Shown here: positions 7,250 to 9,823 of the stretch, piece by piece | Layout of the letters: each line of letters starts with the position of its first letter | How positions within the stretch are numbered: position 1 is the first letter of the stretch | Assembly (NCBI GenBank): GCA_014859075.1 | Contig: JACUUW010000061.1 | Coordinates: forward strand, 1 to 9,823 | Reading direction: 5' to 3' | Origin: Desulforudis sp. | GTDB taxonomy: Bacteria > Bacillota > Desulfotomaculia > Desulfotomaculales > Desulforudaceae | Length of the DNA: 9,823 bases | The notes under the pieces: generated by a model | The model's input: only the letters and a program-made list of their open reading frames with translations | The model's database searches: none | What the model was told of the DNA's origin: nothing | Program-made: the position numbers and the translations under genes

Positions 7250-7278
7250 TTAGTCATTTATCCGATATTTATTCCTGC
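7250..7278 (-). promoter_or_regulatory. Possible sigma-H-type promoter of the GT-degS-degU operon
   Basis: The minus strand reads GCAGGAATA (7278-7270), an 11-nt spacer, then AATGACTAA (7258-7250). This matches the Bacillus sigma-H pattern RnAGGAwww-N11/12-RnnGAATww with one mismatch (GACT for GAAT). Transcription would start near 7243, giving a leader of about 35 nt that contains the SD. An overlapping imperfect palindrome, TTAATGCTTAGTCATTTA (7243-7260, 5 of 6 arm bases pairing), could be an operator. No convincing sigma-A box pair was found in this gap. Confidence 0.33.
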
Positions 7279-7319
7279 CCCGCCCCCTTCCGACCGCGCC
7301 GGGGATATGGGATGGCGAA

Positions 7320-7344
7320 GGCAGAGCGCGCTCGCCGCCCTGCC
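7320..7344 (-). terminator. GC-rich hairpin behind the yip1-like gene (weak terminator)
   Basis: On the minus strand GGCAGGGCG and CGCTCTGCC pair over 9 bp (one G-T wobble) around a 7-nt loop, starting 23 nt after the yip1 stop. There is no T-tract after it, so it may stabilise the 3' end of the message or be a Rho-type stop rather than a classical intrinsic terminator. Confidence 0.35.
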
Positions 7345-7367
7345 GTCCGGATTGGTAGACGGGGTTC

Positions 7368-8186
7368 TCAGAAACCCGGTCCCCGGTAAGAAAAGCTCTG
7401 CAACAGGGCGAACAAAAACCACAGGCCCAAGAGCGGCACCGCCACCCGGGCGAAATTGCGCTTTAAGACCCTGGCCCCGCCCATGGCCGCCAGCACCAAC
7501 CCCCAGATGGTGAACGGATTGATGGCGTTCAGAAGCGGAAAGGCCCGCGAAAGCTCAGCACCAGGCACCAGGTAGGCCAGGCTCATGCTCAGGTGCAGGA
7601 AGTCCAACCGGAATGGATCGGCAAAGAACTTTACCACCGATTCCAGGTAAAGCCCGATCATGTGCGGCACCATGGCGAACACGGCCACGTTGAACAGCAG
7701 GCCGAACGTGACCACTTGCCCCCGGCCGCTCCCCAGAATCCGCAGGATCAGGGCGACCATGAACCAGGTGATAAGCGGACCGACAATTGCCCCGCTGGAA
7801 GCAATCACCGACGCCTGCTCGGCGAACTGGCCCAATTCCTCCGCCGGAATCTGCGGCGGCGGGTGATGTTCGACCAGCCAGAGCGCGTGCTGGTGAATCT
7901 TGTCCAGGATGGCCGCCGTCAGGAACACGTTGATCACGAGTAAAAGTGCCGCCGCCGGCAACGCCCGCGGCCGACTGATCACCTCATCCAGCGTCATTCC
8001 CGGGTTGACCAGCATGCCCACGATCCGCGCGCCGGGACCCATGCGTGGGCGCTTGTCCGGGTCCACGGACGCCTTGGCCGCACCCTGCTCCTTGGCCTCG
8101 TCCCGGCCGTCCCGGACTTTGTCACCTTTACCCTTATCCCCACCCTGGTCACGCCGGGCTTTTTCCCCCCGTGACGCCTTGGGCAT
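7368..8186 (-). CDS. Yip1-family polytopic membrane protein
   Basis: A 272-aa membrane protein of the Yip1/YIF1 superfamily, which has no established function in bacteria. The first 50 residues are strongly charged (Lys, Arg, Asp, Glu) and predicted cytosolic. Then comes the family's entry segment with RIVGMLVNPGMTLDEV (54-69), followed by about five hydrophobic segments near 76-96, 132-151, 158-182, 221-238 and 246-265. The family's internal NPF-type turn appears as NAINPFTIWG (220-229). ATG 8186 is preceded by GGGGGAGA at good spacing, and only 17 bp separate it from the end of the fmdE-like gene, so the two form an operon. The charged N-terminal tail is longer than in the bacterial members I recall. 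Family assignment rests on the entry motif and topology. Confidence 0.75.
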   Translation of the reverse strand: MPKASRGEKARRDQGGDKGKGDKVRDGRDEAKEQGAAKASVDPDKRPRMGPGARIVGMLVNPGMTLDEVISRPRALPAAALLLVINVFLTAAILDKIHQHALWLVEHHPPPQIPAEELGQFAEQASVIASSGAIVGPLITWFMVALILRILGSGRGQVVTFGLLFNVAVFAMVPHMIGLYLESVVKFFADPFRLDFLHLSMSLAYLVPGAELSRAFPLLNAINPFTIWGLVLAAMGGARVLKRNFARVAVPLLGLWFLFALLQSFSYRGPGF

Positions 8187-8203
8187 CTACATCTCCCCCG
8201 CCA

Positions 8204-8794
8204 TCAGTCTCCCGCGCAAGGCGGGCAGAACACCCGTCCGTCCCGCTCCCCGGCCGTTTCGGCGAAAACGCCCTCCCCGCAGGCCGCACACACCCGCATC
8301 GTCTTTACCCGCTGAACAGGCGGCAGGTCAACCGCCACCGGCCGCACCACAAACAACTCATCCTCGGGCAGTTCGATCAGCCGGTCGGAGATCTCCTCAC
8401 GCTTCCGGGCAAACGCCTTTCGGACCGGCTCACCGCCCCCCGCGAGCACCTCCTCCTGCAACGTGCGCAGTTCGCCGAGACCGAAGTCGAAAGGTCTCAA
8501 GGCCACCCGTACAGCCGCGCCGGTGTCCCGGCGGGCGAAAGTGAACACCTGCTTGCCGTAGTCGTGAACCACCAGGTTGGCCTTCCCCAGCGTGCACCCG
8601 GTGACAGCCTGAACAGCGTCTACCGCGCAGGCCCGGTTTTCCGCCACGCAGACCAGGCCGGCGCCATGGCCGGCCGCGAACTCAAGGCCGAGCTCCCGCA
8701 GGCCGATTTCGGCGGCCCGGAAACCCAGCACCAACCCCGGGCACACGTGTCCGTGAAACTCAAGGGCCTTCTCCCAAGGACTCTGCACGCACAT
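8204..8794 (-). CDS. FmdE family protein with C-terminal zinc ribbon
   Basis: Belongs to the FmdE family, named after subunit E associated with formylmethanofuran dehydrogenase of methanogens. Bacterial members are linked to metal or molybdopterin enzymes only by context. In 196 aa from ATG 8794, the FmdE core has FHGHVCPG (13-20), LGFRAAEIGLREL, the cysteines Cys49 and Cys56, and AVTGCTLGKANL with Cys67, all typical metal-site positions. The C-terminus is a short zinc ribbon (CAAC at 169-172, CPPC at 190-193). Start: ATG 8794 has GGGGAGGA 6 nt ahead; the longer frame from GTG 8830 would add 12 residues without a clear SD. It is the first gene of a pair with the Yip1-like protein, and it lies behind an Ech-type hydrogenase operon but past its terminator. 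The biochemical role is unknown. Confidence 0.87.
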   Translation of the reverse strand: MCVQSPWEKALEFHGHVCPGLVLGFRAAEIGLRELGLEFAAGHGAGLVCVAENRACAVDAVQAVTGCTLGKANLVVHDYGKQVFTFARRDTGAAVRVALRPFDFGLGELRTLQEEVLAGGGEPVRKAFARKREEISDRLIELPEDELFVVRPVAVDLPPVQRVKTMRVCAACGEGVFAETAGERDGRVFCPPCAGD

Positions 8795-8800
8795 GGACAG

Positions 8801-8808
8801 TCCTCCCC
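8801..8808 (-). promoter_or_regulatory. Shine-Dalgarno GGGGAGGA deciding the fmdE-like start
   Basis: A strong SD 6 nt before ATG 8794, lying inside the longer frame that opens at GTG 8830. It argues for the shorter protein, which still contains the full FmdE core. Confidence 0.65.
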
Positions 8809-8851
8809 GCTTCCGCAAATCAGTCACCACATTACTTCGCGCCGCCCACCC

Positions 8852-8882
8852 ATTATCCTGCCCCGGATCAGCCCGATCCCAA
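8852..8882 (-). promoter_or_regulatory. Possible promoter and operator of the fmdE-yip1 operon
   Basis: The minus strand reads TTGGGA (8882-8877), a 19-nt spacer, then GATAAT (8857-8852). The -10 is good and the -35 partial, but the spacing is long. The spacer overlaps the palindrome GGATC-N5-GATCC (8865-8879), which would suit repressor binding. It lies between the Ech terminator and the fmdE start, where a promoter is expected. Confidence 0.28.
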
Positions 8883-8917
8883 AACCGTTTCCCTAACCAT
8901 AAAGGCCCCTAAAGCCC

Positions 8918-8939
8918 AAAAGGGCCTTGACGGCCCTTT
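8918..8939 (-). terminator. Intrinsic terminator of the Ech-type hydrogenase operon
   Basis: On the minus strand AAAGGGCC (8939-8932), loop GTCAA, GGCCCTTT (8926-8919) form a perfect 8-bp stem that runs into TTTT (8921-8918) and a further T-containing stretch. It begins 29 nt after the echF stop. An alternative stem using AAGGCCC at 8902-8908 overlaps it. The structure separates the hydrogenase operon from fmdE. Confidence 0.75.
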
Positions 8940-8968
8940 CACGGACATTACTCAAGGCCCGACGCCGG

Positions 8969-9337
8969 TCAGGGCAACTCGTCCTCGCTGAACGGGATGT
9001 CCTCGCGGCCGTACGTGATCTTCCGGTCCGCGGGCAACGTATGTTGTTCGTGCACGTAGATCGCGCACGATGGGCACATTTCGGCACAACGGGCACAGTA
9101 AATGCAGGCGAACGGGTTGTAGTGGATGGTGACGTCAGGATCCTTCTTGGAGCCGTATTTGGTTATGGCCTTGGCCGGACAAATAAGCTCACACATACCG
9201 CAGAAGACGCACCGTGCCAGGTCGATTTGCAGTCGGCCGCGGACGCCATGATGGTAATGCACTGGTTCGAAAGGATATTTTCTTGTTGCCGGTAGGCCGA
9301 GAATGTTACGAAATATGTTGCGAAGCATCCAAGGCAT
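8969..9337 (-). CDS. echF: Ech-type hydrogenase 2[4Fe-4S] subunit (EchF/NuoI-like)
   Basis: The electron-wire subunit of a group 4 membrane-bound [NiFe]-hydrogenase, passing electrons from ferredoxin towards the catalytic core at the cytoplasmic face. In 122 aa it has two classical clusters: Cys43, 46, 49 and 53 (CVFCGMCELICP) and Cys78, 81, 84 and 88 (CIYCARCAEMCP). The extra Cys91 is not part of the motif. The N-terminal basic/aromatic segment (1-35) resembles the NuoI/EchF amphipathic anchor. ATG 9337 has GGGGG 7 nt upstream. It follows the large-subunit gene by 24 bp and precedes the terminator, matching the echA-F order in which F is last. NuoI of complex I is normally longer, and the neighbour's hydrogenase cysteines favour EchF. 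Confidence 0.87.
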   Translation of the reverse strand: MPWMLRNIFRNILGLPATRKYPFEPVHYHHGVRGRLQIDLARCVFCGMCELICPAKAITKYGSKKDPDVTIHYNPFACIYCARCAEMCPSCAIYVHEQHTLPADRKITYGREDIPFSEDELP

Positions 9338-9361
9338 TCGTGCACCCCCGTTAGTTGTTCA

Positions 9362-9823
9362 CTACCTTTCCGTGCAGGCGATGCACGGGTCGATGGAGAG
9401 AACGATTACTGGTACGTCGGCGATTTCACATCCAGGGAGCATGACCAGCAACGCCGGAATATTCGAAAAGGTCGGAGTGCGCACTTTCAGCCGCTCCAGG
9501 TGTTGGGTACCGTTCCCCCGCCCATACTCGAACAATTCTCCGCGGGGTTGTTCCACCCGCATGACCGCCTCGCCGTTCGGGAAAAGGCCCTTCACCATCA
9601 CCGAGAGTTCACCTTCCGGGAGGTTGTCGAGCGCCTTCACGACCAGTTCGTGCGACTGGAGCACCTCCCGGGCCCGGACCATGGCCCGCGCGTGGCTGTC
9701 GCCGTCGTTTTCGACCACCGGCTCAAACCCGAGCTCGCCGTAAGCGGCGTACCCCAGCGAACGGGCGTCCCACGCCCAGCCGCTGGCCCTCAAAGTCGGA
9801 CCGACGATGCCCAGGCTCCAGGC
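9362..9823 (-). CDS. echE: Ech-type [NiFe]-hydrogenase large subunit, C-terminal part (partial)
   Basis: The C-terminal 153 residues of the catalytic large subunit; the frame is open to the window edge and the N-terminal NiFe-binding motif lies outside. It begins within GIVGPTLRASG, a motif shared by EchE and NuoD. It ends DPCIACTER, the second CxxC nickel-iron ligand motif (Cys147 and Cys150 of the visible part), directly followed by the stop TAG (9362-9364). NuoD of complex I lacks these cysteines, so this should be a true hydrogenase. Ending right after DPCxxCxxR means there is no cleavable C-terminal extension, as known for EchE and CooH. Reaction: ferredoxin oxidation coupled to H2 formation and ion translocation, or the reverse. 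A TTG at 9793 is an internal codon, not the start. Confidence 0.9.
   Translation of the reverse strand, partial: AWSLGIVGPTLRASGWAWDARSLGYAAYGELGFEPVVENDGDSHARAMVRAREVLQSHELVVKALDNLPEGELSVMVKGLFPNGEAVMRVEQPRGELFEYGRGNGTQHLERLKVRTPTFSNIPALLVMLPGCEIADVPVIVLSIDPCIACTER

Noticed and set aside
5461..7389. A 642-codon plus-strand open frame across degS and the glycosyltransferase
   Set aside because: It is antisense to two clear family proteins, gives a His/Gln/Pro-rich sequence with no recognisable domain, and arises from the high third-position GC of the real genes.
9362..9823. NuoD subunit of respiratory complex I
   Set aside because: The C-terminal DPCIACTER keeps both nickel-iron ligand cysteines, which NuoD has lost; the short 2[4Fe-4S] partner also fits EchF.

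Overview
The window is a chromosomal stretch with high GC (about 60 %, third codon positions strongly G/C). It carries a DegS/DegU two-component pair, a FakA/FakB-type fatty-acid kinase pair and the end of an Ech-type energy-converting [NiFe]-hydrogenase operon. Together these point to a strictly anaerobic, GC-rich member of the Firmicutes (Desulfotomaculum/Pelotomaculum/Moorella-like Clostridia). That placement is inference from gene content and Shine-Dalgarno (SD) style. No species can be named from the sequence alone.

Layout: (1) 1-49, the 5' part of a tRNA-Pro(CGG) on the minus strand. (2) 86-1354, the ribosome-associated GTPase HflX, minus strand. (3) A non-coding gap of about 390 bp with a mosaic of short palindromes (1387-1485), a possible hflX promoter and the fakA leader. 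(4) 1744-4190, a plus-strand operon of a FakA-like kinase and a DegV/FakB fatty-acid-binding protein. (5) 4220-7209, a compact minus-strand operon in transcription order glycosyltransferase (GT4), degS-like kinase, degU-like regulator, with a sigma-H-like promoter candidate upstream. (6) 7368-8794, a minus-strand pair of an FmdE-family protein with a C-terminal zinc ribbon and a Yip1-family membrane protein. (7) 8969-9823, the last two genes of an Ech-type hydrogenase operon (the catalytic large subunit, cut by the window edge, then the 2[4Fe-4S] subunit), closed by a good intrinsic terminator.

How they work together: FakA and FakB phosphorylate exogenous or recycled fatty acids for phospholipid synthesis. 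The glycosyltransferase resembles lipid-glycosylating GT4 enzymes and is translationally close-coupled to a cytoplasmic DegS-type sensor, so envelope-lipid modification may share control with the DegS/DegU regulon. The Ech subunits would couple ferredoxin oxidation to H2 formation and ion pumping. FmdE-Yip1 is a separate small operon behind it whose function is unknown.

Four start codons (hflX, fakA, degV, fmdE) are placed inside the longest reading frame because a strong SD sits just ahead of the internal start. All genes look intact; no insertion sequence, CRISPR array or prophage is visible. I see no convincing novel system. The most worthwhile leads are the FmdE-zinc-ribbon/Yip1 pair next to Ech, the GT-degS-degU operon with its possible sigma-H promoter, and the palindromic mosaic after hflX.
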